This document shows, in pieces, positions 23,807 through 35,631 of a stretch of DNA of 64,000 nucleotides. This DNA comes from Dryas octopetala (Eukaryota; Streptophyta; Magnoliopsida; Rosales; Rosaceae): NCBI GenBank assembly GCA_963921425.1, contig OY992840.1, forward strand, positions 9,612,501-9,676,500, read 5' to 3'. Within the stretch, counting starts at the first letter, position 1. Every line of letters starts with the position of its first letter. Below the pieces are notes generated by a model, which ran no database searches, was not told the origin of the DNA, and saw nothing but the letters and a program-made list of their open reading frames with translations. A program made the position numbers and the translations under genes.

Positions 23807-24701
23807 ACAATCTCTTCAATCAAATCCAATCCGACCCGACCCATTCTCAGGTCTGTTTGGGCGCAAGAAGAGCAATCGTCCTTTCAAGGACTACTACACG
23901 GAGTGGTTCAATGCGATCAAGAACACGCTCCTTCCCCTGCTCCACCGCTCAATCTCCGACACGTGCTCCCTCGATCAGCTGTCGACCCACGTCGACAACC
24001 TCTACCGCCACTTCCAATCCTACTACGACGCGCTCGACCTCGCCGCCTCAAACGACGTCGTCGCCGTCGCTCAGCTCCTCCACCCCGACTGGCGCACTCC
24101 TCTCGAGAAGCCCTTCCTCTGGCTCGGCGACCTCCACCCCTACCTCTTCACCAACCTCCTCCGCTTTTTCCTCGACCAAAACGACACGTCGGACTCCGAA
24201 ACCGACGACGACAGCGTCGTCGTCCAATTCGGCCGCGAAAGCCCAGACCTTTCTTCCGGCGACGCCGCGCTGCGGCACATTTCTTCGGCCTGGAGGAGCC
24301 CCCCGAATTCCTTGATGGCCAAGGTCGAGCAGATCGAGCGCGGGCTCAGGCTCATGGTCCCCGCGCTCGCGGCGCGTGTTCGCCACGCGCAGGCCGGGTT
24401 CTTGGACCGAGTGGCGGGGAATTGGGCTTTCTGCGACGGCGCGAAAAGGGTTGCGGCCCAAATGGTCGGTGAGGCGACGAAGGCCCAAATGGAGGAGATG
24501 GTGAGCGTTTTCGTGGATGCCAATCGGCTTCGAAGGAGTGTTCTTGCGGAGATCATTGGTGCCTTGAATGTCTGCCAGGCTGCTCTGTTTCTTGAAGGTC
24601 TGGCCCAATTTCTTGTTGGGTTCAGAAACCCTGAATTGCTTGCTCAATTTGAAGTCTCTAAATTGCCTCTCCATAACAAGCAACCTCGCTTGGCCATTTG
24701 A
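23726..24701 (+). CDS. INAPERTURATE POLLEN1-like protein (DOG1-domain family)
   Basis: Two coding exons: a 16-base first exon (23726-23741, ATG to a split Gly codon) and 23851-24701, giving 288 aa. The 109-base intron carries a (CT)n run. The protein starts MLKAVGLFGRKKSN, then FKDYYTEWFNAIKNTLLPLL, DLLYRHF-like (here NLYRHFQSYYDALDLAAS), PFLWLGDLHPYLFTNLLRFF, an acidic stretch (DTSDSETDDDS), and a helical C-terminal half ending in VCQAALFLEGLAQFLVGFRN. This pattern fits the seed-dormancy/DOG1-type domain. My recognition is of the INP1 group, which marks aperture sites on developing pollen. INP1 proteins carry a central acidic segment, which is present here. The TGA-factor bZIP region is absent. 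The family is likely; the exact orthologue is less certain. Confidence 0.72.
23752..23803 (+). repeat. (CT)n microsatellite in the INP1-like gene intron
   Basis: About 26 CT repeats lie between the 16-base first coding exon and the second exon, starting 11 bases after the splice donor. Confidence 0.9.
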
Positions 24702-27373
24702 TTGGTTGTATTCATCTTTTGGTAACGTCTTTCAACTGTTCCAGTTCAAGTTTCCTTTTTTAGTAAATATTTTGGTTCAATTTTGTTTTGGGGTTTTTTG
24801 TTTGTTTGGTATTATGTATTCTGTATTTATTCTGATTTTTGTGCTGGTAATGGCAGGGCAGGACCATGTTCATAATCTGCTATGCTTGTTAGAGAAGGCT
24901 TAAAGGTTGCAATACTTTGATGGGAGTGGACTAGTTTTAATGTTTTATGTCAAATTGTATCTAGTGAGTAAGAAAGTTCCCCTCTTTTGGATTTGTCGAA
25001 CACTGTTGTATAATCTGATTTGCCCAAGATGTAATGATTGAAGCTTTGGTGATTGTTGTTGTTGCTTGAATGAGTGATTTTTTTAGTGTAGTTTTTACTA
25101 TTAACAACAATATCATTCCAACAGTTACTATGGAAATCTTGAATAATATACTATGTCAGCCATGCAATTCACTAAGATAACTTGTCCATGTGTTTTATGG
25201 ACTCAAGTCAAACTTAGGTAACAAAAGAAAAAAGGGAAAATTATTTGAGTGGCTACATTCTATGCTGAGTTTGGGGATCCAGAAAAGTATTTAAAGGGAA
25301 GTGATCACGGGAAATGCCATTAACAAGCAGAAGAGAGCAGTGCCATACTGCCATGTTAAGAAATAAATTCCACAATCTCTAAATCTGAAGCAAAACCTCA
25401 CATTTTCACCTAATATTATTTGTGAGAGAGTGAAATTCTGGAGAATAGTTTTAACATGGTTATTGGTTGTTGTGTCTTGTATGATTGTATCATGCATTGC
25501 TACTCTTGGGAAGTAATTAGATCCCACTGGGCTGCAAGTCATTTCTTTGCCTGTAGTTTGAGGCCCAATTGATAAATTGGGGCTGATACCAAAATCATGC
25601 CTGTTCAGAGAATCATGTAACATTTATATACAGTCTGCATGTATTTATAAATAAATGGGCCAAGCCCATTTTAATACCTCCTTGGGGAAGACCAATCAGT
25701 CTAGTTTCAAGGCCATTTTAAATTCTTAACTGGCACTTTCATTTCTTTCAAATGCTATTGTTGGAGTCTTGGAGATGCTGATGTGTGCCCTGCAGCTGCA
25801 GATGAAAACTCAAATTAGACTTGAGCAAATTTCAAGTGTAGCATGCAATCTGCATGCATGAAAACTAAAAGAACAACAATACATGTGAAAGTTGTATGAT
25901 GATGATGACAAGGATTACAATTAAAAATGGCAGTGACAACAGCAACATAAACAATATGTAGTTTCTGAGATTGGAAAGTGAGCTAGGACTATTGAATAGC
26001 AACTAATTAGACTATAGGAAGGTTGAGCCTGAACCAGATGGTACAAATATGGAAGGCACTCATGGCAAATATCTATATTTGGAAGGCACTCATGGCAAAA
26101 AAATATCTATATATGGAAGTCACTGGCCAATGTTGATCTGTTGCAACATATCAAGTGCCTTGTCTCCCGTTGGACCATGTGGTCCTCTTAAAGACAAGGA
26201 TACAACTATATATATTACTCATTTAAATCCATCTCCTGAACTGCATGGAGACTAATATAGTCAATTTTATATGTATATAGCAGTAGCACTTGCCTGCTAC
26301 TCTGGTAGAGAGAGCTAGGAATTAATTATAGTGCATATTATAATCAGTGTATGAAATAAACTGTATATAAAAATACTCATCTGAAAGTAAGTTTTCATTG
26401 TGTGTATTAACTAGAATAAGAAATCTAGCAGAAGTGCAGAACGCATCCAAATCCTGAATTATAATGTGCTTTCTTGATTGCCTTATCCATTTCAATTAAT
26501 GTCAGCTCACAGCATGATCTTCTTAATTTACTCAAATTGTCGGTAAAATAGGAATAGAAAAATAATTCACCAACCACAAAACAAAATTAAACCGTTGAAA
26601 CCAAAGTTAATTAAATAGGTACATACTAGATTCCTACAATAGCTTGCTAGCTGGGGGAGGGTTATTAGTTAATAGTTTAAAAAATGTGATTCTCAAGGGA
26701 TGTATTTTGCCATCCATATCACTTATATTAGAGACATGTACATGGGGAAATTTTCTCTTGCCACATAGTCTGTCATAACACGTAGCGCTATGTCGAAGGC
26801 CAAATTGGGTTCATATTTATATGTACACTTTATTAGTACATGCACTTATGTAGAAAGTAATGTTAAGTTGTAATTTGGTTTTCTGAGAAGTTGAGGGACA
26901 TGAAAATAGAGCCTTCAGGTGATACTGCATATAAACTAACATGTTATGTGTGGAGCTAGCTGTCCAAAGTCAAATTAAAAAAAAAAAAAAAATACATAAA
27001 AATTGAAAACCTGATTGCACGTTGTGATTGATTCCAAAAGGTTATATGTCGATCTTAACGTGAACTCCAACTCATTTTAATGAGATGCAGAGAGATGCAT
27101 ATATATTTTTTCATGAAACTAGTGATCTGACCAATTATATATCTGCGGCAAATAGAATCAGCAGGTCAACTTTGGTCTAGACAACCTCAAGCAACTTGGC
27201 CTTGAATTCATTTTTGTTTTTTGCTTTGGAAATTAGAAAATGCCACACAGACCATGTGTTTTGCTTCAATGTAACTCTCTCTGTTCTGCAAATGAAGAAA
27301 GGTTCAGAAGTTTGTCTTTTTTCAATATTGTTTTTAATATGTTTGCCTCCAGCCAAATTGATCATAATTATCC

Positions 27374-27417
<44 letters not shown>

Positions 27418-28535
27418 GTCTCTTCACACACATAGTCACATACACACACGCAAAAGACATGAGCCCTTACTGTTTTGCAATCAATCTGTTTTGAAGTATT
27501 TGTCCTTTTTTCTTTTTTAAATGTTATCCTCAGCCAAGTTCTTCATCTTATCTACATGTCATTTAAAGTTTTATCTATCTCAATCACTCTCAGGCTCTCA
27601 ACTGACAACTGTACTACTGTTTAACATATCTGAGCTGCTCTGCTGCATGTTCTGCATAGCTCTGCATTACTTATATATTGTCTTGCATGCATAGACTGGA
27701 AAGTTGCATTGAGCTCATGCATGACCTGCATGCTCTGCGTGACCAGTGTTAAGTTGGTAATTTAATTTCAAATGTACAGATAATTAAAGTTGTGGATAAT
27801 TATGCATGCAAATTGCAACCTAATTAATTCGATTGGCAGAGTTTAGAGCTAGCTGGAGCTAAATTTAATGTGAGCTTTTGACGTATTGGAGGACCCTCTA
27901 GGCTCTAGTTCTTTTTTCTTAAAAAAAAAAAAAATGAAGTTGGGCAATTCACGCACATGAGCATATGACATTCCATGTAGTGGCCGACACGATGAGATGT
28001 TCAAATAATTCATGGAATTTTGTCCATGGCAACCTACAAACAAATTAATTGCCAATTTCACAAAATCGTATCTTTCTGCTACTAGTCATTCACATTCATT
28101 ACACATTATATATATGACTCATTAAATGATTAAGATGGTACATCTTTCTTGGAAGGTTGTTTCGGGATGGGAAATTGAATTCCAATTATCAAGAATTTGC
28201 CTAGATGCATGCATTAATGTACATGTTATAAATAACACATCACTAAGCTTAATTTTTGTATACAGCTAAGGACCCTATACTATATATACCCACTTCATTT
28301 TTGACGATTCAGGCTTGCTAACATGATAATTATTTGAGTCTTGTTATTAAACAAGACAATTGAGGCTTAGTTTCTTAGTTAGGATAAAGTGTTTGATGTC
28401 AAAAATTGGTTCAACGAGAAATAGAAAGTGTGAGACCATTAAATCCTGGAACATGAGATTTACATGATTCGGTCTTGAGATCTAGTAATGAAAGGAGATT
28501 ACAAAAGAGTACTGAATCATAATTTAGAGATATAT
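24702..28535. other. Long intergenic stretch, no gene seen
   Basis: The first few hundred bases are the 3' flank of the INP1-like gene. Beyond it I find no convincing coding frame, tRNA or microRNA precursor. It holds a short direct repeat of GGAAGGCACTCATGGCAAA at 26051 and 26080, with a third partial copy at 26115. It also holds a (CT)n run at 27377-27416 and an A-run at 26977-26992. The last five bases before the retrotransposon (28536-28540) are its target duplication. Confidence 0.5.
27377..27416 (+). repeat. (CT)n microsatellite
   Basis: Twenty CT units stand in intergenic DNA with no gene evident nearby. Confidence 0.9.
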
Positions 28536-28540
28536 GTGAG

Positions 28541-29606
28541 TGTTTGTGGGAAAATCCACATCAATCCGAACAGCCAATCACGGCTCGACACGTGGCTGGT
28601 CAACATCCACCTCGGAGTTGACTCTCAGTGGTCAAACTTTGACCTCCACATCATCACTGATCAACATTTCCTCTACCAGCTCAGACCGGGTCTCCACACC
28701 GGGCCCTCCATGTTCAGTCCGAGCCGAACCGATGATCTTCTCAGGGATCGAGTGTCCATCTTCCCACGATCATCCCGGTCCGGCTCGGCTCGGCACAGGA
28801 GATGGTCTCCTTTTCGAGTTCTGGCGTCGACCAGTTAGGGCTCGGAAAGACCCCAATCTATGGGACCGGCTCGGCCTGAAATCCCATGTCCGATCCGACC
28901 ACACATGGACTTCGTGTCTTCGCTTGAGGACATGTGTTCGTATCGGCTCGGCTCGGCTCTCCGCCGCCATTCCCAGGAAGATCACGTTGGGACGAACCGC
29001 CACATTTAAATGCACCTGACACATTCTTCTGACGGATAGAATATCAGGCTTGCATTTAAGACTACTGGTGGAGTTTGTCTGAACCTTCCAACCTTGCATT
29101 TAATGGGGTATTCAATGCAGCATTGAATGCTGAGGAAGCAAACAGCTGAGCATGCAACTAGGCCTGACCAGGTGCGTGGACCTTTGGCAACCACTCATTC
29201 ACATGCAGGTAACTTGTTCATTAAGTCTTCCTTTTTCTATATAAAGCATCACATATGCACAAAATGAGGCATCTAGCAATCTACCAATACACACGCAAAA
29301 ACACTTGTATTCCCATCCACAAAAGAGCCTACCCAACTTGCTGAGAATAACCCAGAACATTTGCCTTGTTCTTCCCATTCTCCCAAGTTCTTCCTTTGTT
29401 CTTCCTCACCCACCATCAAACACCATCACTGATTTCATCATCGGAGTGTGTTTGGCTGGTACCACACCGGTCCATCTCCTTTGATCTTGTTTTTGTCTGC
29501 AGGAAGATCTCAACCAGCATCCACTTCATCATCCAGCGAAGCACATGATCAGCCAGATCAGCTTATCTAAGTTGTTGCATCTGCCTTACGAGAATTTGCA
29601 TCAACA
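28541..29606 (+). repeat. 5' LTR of the Tat-type element
   Basis: 1066 bp, TG...CA ends. A TATA box (TATATAAAG, 29238-29246) places transcription start near 29270, giving an R/U5 of about 335 bases. The upstream U3 is rich in CGGCTCGG motifs. It differs from the 3' LTR at four places that I can see: near 28913, 29184, 29236 and 29567. Confidence 0.96.
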
Positions 29607-29607
29607 G

Positions 29608-29626
29608 ATTGGCGCCGTCTGTGGGA
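29608..29626 (+). other. Primer binding site of the Tat-type element
   Basis: Two bases after the 5' LTR the sequence ATTGGCGCCGTCTGTGGG follows. The TGGCGCC start pairs with a tRNA 3' end terminating in GGCGCCA. It is the kind of site seen in Tat-group elements, probably for a tRNA-Arg; the exact tRNA is not proven here. Confidence 0.75.
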
Positions 29627-29691
29627 AGATCGACTTCAGCCGTTGTGCTCATCACTGCAAGCGCTAAAGCTCTTCCTTCAAACAAGTCATC

Positions 29692-32600
29692 ATGACTACC
29701 GTCTATCGGGACAGCAGCTCTTCCTCAGGAGCATCTCAGAATGATGAACAACATCAGCCTGAGACTCCTGAGAAGACGAGGGGAGCACAACTCCCCAGGA
29801 CATCAAAGTCCAAAGGTCCCTCAAAAATCCGAGCTGCTCACAAACTCCTTAAGGAGAGTCAGCGACACCTGGCCGCTGAAAATGCACTCCTGAAGCAGAA
29901 TAATGAGCTGCTCGCAAAACAAGCCGAGCTGGCCGGGGAACTTGCACGCCATCGTGCTCAGCTCGAGAACAGTGGGGGATCGGGTTTCCGATCGCGCCGG
30001 ACCCGAACCGAGCAGGAGGTCCTTTCACCGTCTCCTTCTCGGCAAAGCATTCCTGCCGAGCCGAGCGACCAGACCGATCGGCAGGACTCTGATTACGTCT
30101 TCCCGGGCTTCGAGGACATGCCCCCGGCCGAACAGGCCGAATGCCTAAACGCCCACCGTCTCCTTCGGCAGAAGCAGGCGGCCTTCGGAAAACGTCTCCC
30201 CGGGAATTCGGGGGGAGACCGGGTCGATCCGAATGCAAACCAGCGACCGCCGGTCCGAACCAGATTGGGGGCCAACAGTCCAACCGGCTCGGCCGAAACC
30301 AGGGGCCCGATTCGGAATAGACTCGGCCCTATCACCAGCCAGGATCCTTCCCCATCAGGAGCGCATTCGGGGAGACGATCAGTTAGCGACCGACTGGGAT
30401 CTACCATGATCATGTCGGATCGACAACCGGCGAGCGAGAGACTCACTCGTCAGCCGGTGAGTGAGAGACTCGGCAACCAGGCCGAGTGCTCAGGGGAAAA
30501 TGTGGCCGAGCCGCCCCCGCCCAATGTGGAAAATCTTGTTCGGACTTTGGTCCAGGACCAAATCCGAAGCGTCCACGACCGGCTCGGCCATGTCGAAATC
30601 TCCAGGGGATACACTGGTAGGGCCGACCACGGAGAGGAACTCCCCCTCCCGTACACCAGCAGAATCATGGATGCTGAGGTCTCCCGCGACACCAAGCCCC
30701 CCAAGATGGATCAGTATGACGGGACCAAGGACCCCTACGACCATCTTGACAGCTTCAGATACGCCATGGAGGCCCGCCAGGCATCTGAAGCCACGAAGTG
30801 CAGAATCTTCCCTTCGACCTTGAAGGGCTCGGCTCGGGGTTTGTTCCGAACCCTCCAACCGAACTCCATCGACTCTTTCCCCGACCTCCGGAGGGCCTTC
30901 CTGGCGAGATATCGGGTTGTATCCGAACGACTCTACAACTTGAACGATATGTCGCTCATCAAACAGCAGGAAGGGGAGAGCCTCAAGGCCTATCTAATCC
31001 GCTTCAACATCGAATATACGAAGTGCGACGATTGCGACGATAGGTCAGCTAAGAATGCCCTCATGCAGGGTCTGCACGCCGGGGGACTCCGCTCCCACCT
31101 AATGAGGAATCCTCCCTCCACTTACGATGAGCTTTCTGCCGAAGCCACTAAGTGGGCGCGGGCTGAGGAGTGGGATGCTCAGGTGGAGGCCCTGAATCCC
31201 AGGCCGACCTCGGCCAAGAGGAAAGAGGGAGAAGTTGCGAGTCCCAAACCCCAGGTCCAATCCAAAAAGACCAGGACCGAGGAGCCGCGCCAACTTCTGG
31301 GCAAGGGGCCCAAATTTGTCCAGTATACGGAGTACACTCCCCTCAACGCCGGTCTGGAGGCAATCTACTCCAAGGTCAAGGACCAACTCCCAGTTGCAAG
31401 GGAGATCAAGGGACCACCCCCGGACAAAATCAGGGAGGGCGTCTTCTGCAAGTACCACTCCAATCACGGCCATGTCACGGGTGATTGCTACGCCCTCCGC
31501 GACGGGATTGAGACTCTTGCCCGGGCGGGTAAGATCAATCAATTCCTGGCCGGTGGGCCTAGGGTACCCAAGGCCGCGCCGAAGAAGCCCACCAATACCA
31601 TCGACGTCCGGGATGCTGCCATCGGATCGATCGGGGGGGGACCAACCTTCGTGGGGAGCTCGAACCGATCCCAGAAAGAGTATGTCAGACAGGCGGCTCA
31701 AGCTCACGAGTCCCTGTCCATCCAGGCAGGTCAACCCAGCACTTCCAAAAGACAGCGGAAGGACTGGGCACCGGTCACCTTTGGGCCAAACGAGGCAAAC
31801 GAGATCATCTTCCCCCACTATGATCCGGTCGTCATAGTGGCTGAGGTGGCCGGGACAACCATCACGCGCTCCTTCGTCGATGGAGGGAGCTCAGTTAACA
31901 TCCTCTACCACTCTGCGTTCGCGCAGATGGGCATCGGTGAGGACAAGCTGGAGACCGATACACCTGCCTTGGTCGGGTTCGGGGGAGAAGTGGTTCAGCC
32001 CCTCGGACACATCTACCTTCCCCTTTCGCTCGGGAAGGGGCCGATCAAGAAGACCTGCATGACGTATTTCATTGTCGTCAAGCGGCCGTCAGCCTACAAC
32101 ATCATTCTGGGCAGACCGGCTCTAGTCGACCTTGACTGCATCGTCCATTACGCCAACCTCCTCATCAAATGTCCGGTGGGCGACGACTGCATCGTCATTC
32201 AGGGAGACCAGTGCTCGGCTCGGTCATGCTACGCCGCTTCGATCAAGCAGAAGGGTCAGCTGCCAAACTCGCAGGAACTTGACTCCATCGCCGATTCGGG
32301 CAGGTGGCCGAGGGCGGAGACGTTCGACTTCACTTCCGAGCCGAGCTCAGATTCTCGGCCCCTCCCCGCCGAGGCTTGGGAGGAAGTGCCGATCTCAGCC
32401 GAGACACCGGATCGGCTCGTCCGAGTGGGGACTCAGATCAGCCCCGAGCAGCGCTCTGCCATAATTGACTTCCTCCGTGCCAACGCGGAAGTGTTCGCCT
32501 GGTCTTACGATGACATGCCAGGCATATCGTCTGACGTGATCACCCACAGGCTGAACACTGACCCGGGATGCAAACCGGTCCGTCAGAGGAGGAGGTCATA

Positions 32601-35600
32601 CGATCCGGTCCGGTACGCCGCCATGGCCGAAGAGGTAACCAAGTTGCAAAACAACGGGTTCATCCGGGAAGTCAACTACCCCGACTGGCTTGCCAATGTG
32701 GTCATGGTGAAAAAGAACAACGGGAAATGGAGGATGTGCGTGGACTTCACCGATCTGAACAGGGCTTGTCCCAAGGATAGCTTTCCCTTGCCCAGAATAG
32801 ATCAGCTCGTCGATGCAACAGCAGGACATCAGCTCCTCAGCTTCATGGACGCCTACTCTGGATACAACCAGATCCTGATGCACAAGTCCGACCAGGAAGG
32901 CACATCCTTCATAACGGATCGCGGCATGTACTGTTATAGGGTCATGCCCTTCGGCCTCAAGAACGCCGGAGCCACCTACCAAAGGCTGGTCAACCACATG
33001 TTCAGATCTTCCATCGGCAAATCCGTAGAGGTTTACGTGGATGACATGCTGGTCAAAAGCATCAGGGCGGACGATCACGTCAAGGACCTCTCAGACATGT
33101 TCGGAGTCCTGAAGGAGTATCAGATGCGGCTGAACCCAGCCAAATGTGTCTTTGGGGTTCGGTCAGGAAAGTTCCTAGGCTACCTGGTTAGCCAGCGGGG
33201 GATTGAAGCCAATCCGGAGAAGATCCAGGCTTTGATCAACATGAAGTCCCCAAGGACACGCAAGGAAATCCAGAGTCTGACTGGAAGAGTCGCCGCCCTG
33301 AACCGTTTCATCTCGAAGTCCACGGACCGGTGCCTCCCTTTCTTCAAAGCCTTAAGGGGAGCAGGGAAGAGCATAGAATGGACCCCCCAATGTGAACAGG
33401 CCTTTCAAGATCTGAAAAGGCACATGGGGGAACCTCCCATCTTATCCAAACCAAAGGAAGGTGAAGAACTTTTCCTCTACCTCTCTGTCTCTGACTCGGC
33501 TCTCAGCTCAGTGCTAGTGAGAGAGGTCGGCGGTGTACAACACCCCGTCTTCTATACGAGTCGAGCCCTCGCCGATGCCGAGACCAGGTATCCAAAATTC
33601 GAGAAGATGGCTCTCGCCCTGGTCAGCTCGGCTCGGAAACTGAGACCCTACTTCCAGGCTCATTCAATCGTTGTCTTGACGGATCAGCCGCTCAGACAAA
33701 TCCTAGCAAAACCCGAGACTTCGGGTCGGCTCATCAAGTGGTCGGTCGAGCTCGGTGAGTTTGACATCATCTACCGTCCCAGGACGGCCATCAAAGGTCA
33801 GGCCATGTCAGACTTCATCTGTGAGTCGACCACCTCGACGGAGGACCCACCGCGTACCGACGCAATGCCAACGACGTCCGATCCGAACACAATCGGCGAG
33901 CACGGCCAGGCTGATCTCCTCACCTGGACCCTCTATGTGGACGGATCTTCCAACGCCATGGGAAGCGGAGCCGGGCTTGTTCTGATCTCCCCAGAACAAG
34001 TTATGATGGAGTATGCTCTTCGCTTCAGATTTCAAGCATCAAACAACGAAGCAGAGTATGAGGCACTCATCGCCGGACTCAGATTGGCAAAGGAGCTCGG
34101 CGCGACCAAACTAAACATCTTCAGCGACTCCCAGCTAATCGTCAATCAGATTTTGGGAGAGTATGAGACTCGGGAGCCCAGCATGACTGCCTATCTCGAG
34201 AAGACCCGTCTGCTACTCGGGAACTTCCGCGAATACAGAATATCCCAAATCCCGAGGGCAGAGAACTGCAGAGCCGACGCCTTGGCACGTCTGGCTTCGG
34301 CCACAGACACCGGATCCGCCAGGCATGTTCCAGTCGAAATTCTGGACAGACCTAGCACCGCCGAAACCGAGGCCGCAGTTATGCAAACCGAGGCCGAGCC
34401 GAACTGGATGACTCTGATCATCACTTACTTGGTCTCCGGGATCCTCCCCCCGGAGAGGGACAAAGCACGTCTCATCAAAACCAGATCGGCTCGGTTCAGC
34501 ATGATCAATGGTCATCTTTACAAAAGGAGTTTCTCCCTACCCTACTTGCGGTGCGTCACCCCCCAAGAAGGTCAGGATGTGCTGAGAGAAATCCATGAGG
34601 GGATATGCGGAAACCACTCTGGAGGAAGAGCCCTCGCCTACAAGACGATCCGACAGGGTTACTTCTGGCCGACGCTGAACAAAGACGCAGATCATCTCTC
34701 TCGCGCTTGTGTCAAATGCCAACAATTTGCCGCGGTCCCCCATCAACCTCCCCAGTTGCTGACCTCCATATCCAGTCCCTGGCCGTTCGCGCAGTGGGGA
34801 CTCGATCTGATCGGCCATATGCCGAAGGCGAAAGGGCAAGTCACCATGGCAGTGGTAGCAGTCGACTACTTCACCAAGTGGGCCGAGGCCGAGCCCCTAG
34901 CCACCACCACAGCCGAACGGATGGAGACCTTCGTCTGGAAGAACATCATTTGCCGGTTCGGCATGCCGCACACCATCATTGCGGACAATGGCAAGCAGTT
35001 CGACTGCAAGAAGTTCAGAAGTTTTTGTTCACGTCTGAACATCAACTTGCGCTTCACCGCGCCTTACCATCCACAGTCGAACGGACAGGTCGAGGCCATC
35101 AACAAGATCATCAAGAAGACCCTCAAGACTAAACTAGATAATGCTAAGGGAAACTGGCCTGAACTCTTGCCAGAAGTGCTTTGGTCTTACCGAACTTCCT
35201 ATCGCAACTCAACGAAGGAAACACCCTATGCATTGGCGTTCGGAACTGACGCTGTCGTCCCGGTCGAAATGGGGACTCCTTCATTCTGGACCGGCACGTA
35301 CAATCCCGAGACCAATGACACCGGACTTCGGCTCGGCCTAGACATGATCGAGGAGAGGCGAACCGACGCCAATCTCTGCCGAGCCGCTTACCAGCAGAGG
35401 GTAGCCAAATACTACAATCAAAGGGTCAAACCCAGGAGCTTCGGATTGGGCAATCTCGTCATGAAAAAGAATCCCCTTGCCATCAAGGAGAGCTCATTCG
35501 ATCCGAACTGGACCGGACCATATAGAATCACGGGCATAGTCAAGCCCGGCACTTACAACTTGGCCACTCTGGCTGGTAAGCCTCTCAAGCATAGCTGGAA

Positions 35601-35631
35601 CGCTGAACACTTGAAGACTTATTACCAGTAA
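29692..35631 (+). CDS. Gag-Pol polyprotein of the Tat-type Ty3/gypsy element
   Basis: A single open frame of 1979 aa with no stop or frameshift. Residues about 1-330 are a coiled, charged N-terminal part. About 333-470 is the retrotransposon Gag domain. A CxxH..GH..C knuckle (CKYHSNHGHVTGDC) lies near 585. Protease has VDGGSSVNI near 727. Reverse transcriptase spans about 975-1145 with active site YVDDML near 1115. A first RNase H occupies about 1240-1370. A second, archaeal-type RNase H (LYVDGSSNAMGSGAG, later FSDSQL) spans about 1410-1545. Integrase has an HHCC zinc finger near 1633-1680 and D, D, E residues near 1704, 1762 and 1800. All key residues look intact, so this may be a functional copy. 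Gag and Pol share one frame, so processing must be proteolytic. Confidence 0.96.
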   Translation: MTTVYRDSSSSSGASQNDEQHQPETPEKTRGAQLPRTSKSKGPSKIRAAHKLLKESQRHLAAENALLKQNNELLAKQAELAGELARHRAQLENSGGSGFRSRRTRTEQEVLSPSPSRQSIPAEPSDQTDRQDSDYVFPGFEDMPPAEQAECLNAHRLLRQKQAAFGKRLPGNSGGDRVDPNANQRPPVRTRLGANSPTGSAETRGPIRNRLGPITSQDPSPSGAHSGRRSVSDRLGSTMIMSDRQPASERLTRQPVSERLGNQAECSGENVAEPPPPNVENLVRTLVQDQIRSVHDRLGHVEISRGYTGRADHGEELPLPYTSRIMDAEVSRDTKPPKMDQYDGTKDPYDHLDSFRYAMEARQASEATKCRIFPSTLKGSARGLFRTLQPNSIDSFPDLRRAFLARYRVVSERLYNLNDMSLIKQQEGESLKAYLIRFNIEYTKCDDCDDRSAKNALMQGLHAGGLRSHLMRNPPSTYDELSAEATKWARAEEWDAQVEALNPRPTSAKRKEGEVASPKPQVQSKKTRTEEPRQLLGKGPKFVQYTEYTPLNAGLEAIYSKVKDQLPVAREIKGPPPDKIREGVFCKYHSNHGHVTGDCYALRDGIETLARAGKINQFLAGGPRVPKAAPKKPTNTIDVRDAAIGSIGGGPTFVGSSNRSQKEYVRQAAQAHESLSIQAGQPSTSKRQRKDWAPVTFGPNEANEIIFPHYDPVVIVAEVAGTTITRSFVDGGSSVNILYHSAFAQMGIGEDKLETDTPALVGFGGEVVQPLGHIYLPLSLGKGPIKKTCMTYFIVVKRPSAYNIILGRPALVDLDCIVHYANLLIKCPVGDDCIVIQGDQCSARSCYAASIKQKGQLPNSQELDSIADSGRWPRAETFDFTSEPSSDSRPLPAEAWEEVPISAETPDRLVRVGTQISPEQRSAIIDFLRANAEVFAWSYDDMPGISSDVITHRLNTDPGCKPVRQRRRSYDPVRYAAMAEEVTKLQNNGFIREVNYPDWLANVVMVKKNNGKWRMCVDFTDLNRACPKDSFPLPRIDQLVDATAGHQLLSFMDAYSGYNQILMHKSDQEGTSFITDRGMYCYRVMPFGLKNAGATYQRLVNHMFRSSIGKSVEVYVDDMLVKSIRADDHVKDLSDMFGVLKEYQMRLNPAKCVFGVRSGKFLGYLVSQRGIEANPEKIQALINMKSPRTRKEIQSLTGRVAALNRFISKSTDRCLPFFKALRGAGKSIEWTPQCEQAFQDLKRHMGEPPILSKPKEGEELFLYLSVSDSALSSVLVREVGGVQHPVFYTSRALADAETRYPKFEKMALALVSSARKLRPYFQAHSIVVLTDQPLRQILAKPETSGRLIKWSVELGEFDIIYRPRTAIKGQAMSDFICESTTSTEDPPRTDAMPTTSDPNTIGEHGQADLLTWTLYVDGSSNAMGSGAGLVLISPEQVMMEYALRFRFQASNNEAEYEALIAGLRLAKELGATKLNIFSDSQLIVNQILGEYETREPSMTAYLEKTRLLLGNFREYRISQIPRAENCRADALARLASATDTGSARHVPVEILDRPSTAETEAAVMQTEAEPNWMTLIITYLVSGILPPERDKARLIKTRSARFSMINGHLYKRSFSLPYLRCVTPQEGQDVLREIHEGICGNHSGGRALAYKTIRQGYFWPTLNKDADHLSRACVKCQQFAAVPHQPPQLLTSISSPWPFAQWGLDLIGHMPKAKGQVTMAVVAVDYFTKWAEAEPLATTTAERMETFVWKNIICRFGMPHTIIADNGKQFDCKKFRSFCSRLNINLRFTAPYHPQSNGQVEAINKIIKKTLKTKLDNAKGNWPELLPEVLWSYRTSYRNSTKETPYALAFGTDAVVPVEMGTPSFWTGTYNPETNDTGLRLGLDMIEERRTDANLCRAAYQQRVAKYYNQRVKPRSFGLGNLVMKKNPLAIKESSFDPNWTGPYRITGIVKPGTYNLATLAGKPLKHSWNAEHLKTYYQ

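Noticed and set aside
24048-24683. Minus-strand frames of 211 and 138 codons
   Set aside because: They are shadows of the GC-rich second exon of the INP1-like gene.
27585-27745. Possible microRNA hairpin built from CTGCATG-like words
   Set aside because: The repeated words are palindromic and short; I could not draw a stable arm of 20 or more pairs and no known microRNA was recognised.
31099-31818. Minus-strand frame of 239 codons inside the Gag-Pol region
   Set aside because: It is opposite to protease and Gag codons, resembles nothing, and lacks a promoter or introns. It is unlike the real antisense gene at 36.8-39.2 kb.
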